The notes under the pieces: generated by a model
The model's input: only the letters and a program-made list of their open reading frames with translations
Databases searched by the model: none
Told to the model about the DNA's origin: nothing
Assembly (NCBI GenBank): GCA_003499525.1
Contig: DNTB01000052.1
Span: 1-50,838 of the forward strand
Source of the DNA: Flavobacteriales bacterium
GTDB taxonomy: Bacteria; Bacteroidota; Bacteroidia; Flavobacteriales_G; Salibacteraceae
Direction of reading: 5' to 3'
DNA: 50,838 nucleotides
Shown: positions 50,816-50,838 of the stretch, in pieces
How the letters are laid out: each line of letters starts with the position of its first letter
Numbering within the stretch: position 1 is the first letter of the stretch
Program-made: the position numbers and the translations under genes

Positions 50816-50838
50816 GGTGTAATGTATGTCCGTCTGAA

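Noticed and set aside
1..50838. CRISPR arrays, rRNA and tRNA genes
   Set aside because: No regularly spaced repeats and no conserved rRNA or tRNA segments were seen on either strand.

Overview
The window comes from the chromosome of a member of the Bacteroidota, most likely a marine member of the order Cytophagales. Three lines of sequence evidence support this: several secreted proteins end in type IX secretion sorting tails (a 'YPNP' motif, an 'iyNlqGqll' type segment and a 'sGlYii' strand), genes generally lack Shine-Dalgarno sequences, and the gene families (DUF5916 proteins, ~570-residue acyl-CoA dehydrogenases, Crp regulators ending in a 'TPqYLSqIRk' helix) are typical of that phylum. 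No rRNA, tRNA or CRISPR array was seen.

Layout. 1-828 is a transposase gene of the IS1595/ISXO2 type that runs off the left edge. 1-2.1 kb holds TspO and a CIA30-family protein. 2.5-11.0 kb is a contractile injection system (eCIS/Afp-type) locus: PAAR tip and VgrG-like spike on the minus strand, then, divergently, a MscS channel, a DUF4255 (Afp16/Pvc16-like) protein, an unrecognised 345-aa protein, sheath, two tube proteins and a small protein matching only the C-terminal domain of the CIS tape-measure family. Baseplate wedge (gp25-like), gpJ-like, LysM and AAA+ ATPase genes are not here, so the locus is split, decayed or a reduced system. 11-19.3 kb carries two serine hydrolases, a lipoprotein, a pair of membrane proteins, an LCIB-type carbonic-anhydrase-like protein and a GMC oxidoreductase.

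19.5-28.5 kb is a minus-strand metabolic block: a pyruvate kinase homologue with a swapped architecture (extra N-terminal domain, no C-terminal domain), a four-gene set of two DUF1538 membrane proteins plus a PII-like and a CBS protein, a CNNM/CorC-like membrane protein, a four-subunit 2-oxoacid:ferredoxin oxidoreductase with its own ferredoxin, and another CBS protein. 28.7-38.5 kb has a DUF5916 outer-membrane protein, a GT-C-like membrane protein, an etfB-etfA-acyl-CoA dehydrogenase operon and a large TPR protein.

38.6-50.8 kb is more fluid. It contains an IS3-family transposase relic with stop codons, an MBL-fold hydrolase and amidase pair, a Crp-like regulator, two T9SS-sorted secreted proteins, a scar where the tail of a vanished T9SS gene abuts a truncated NTF2-like gene, a SulP transporter lying between two diverged direct repeats, a small lipoprotein and a sulfatase.

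The most promising items for novelty are the unusual eCIS locus (stand-alone tape-measure C-domain, coiled-coil insertion in the sheath, embedded MscS, unknown 345-aa protein), the DUF1538-DUF1538-PII-CBS operon, the pyruvate kinase homologue, and the LCIB-like protein with its two membrane neighbours. All functional statements rest on reading the sequence and recalled family features; no database search was run.
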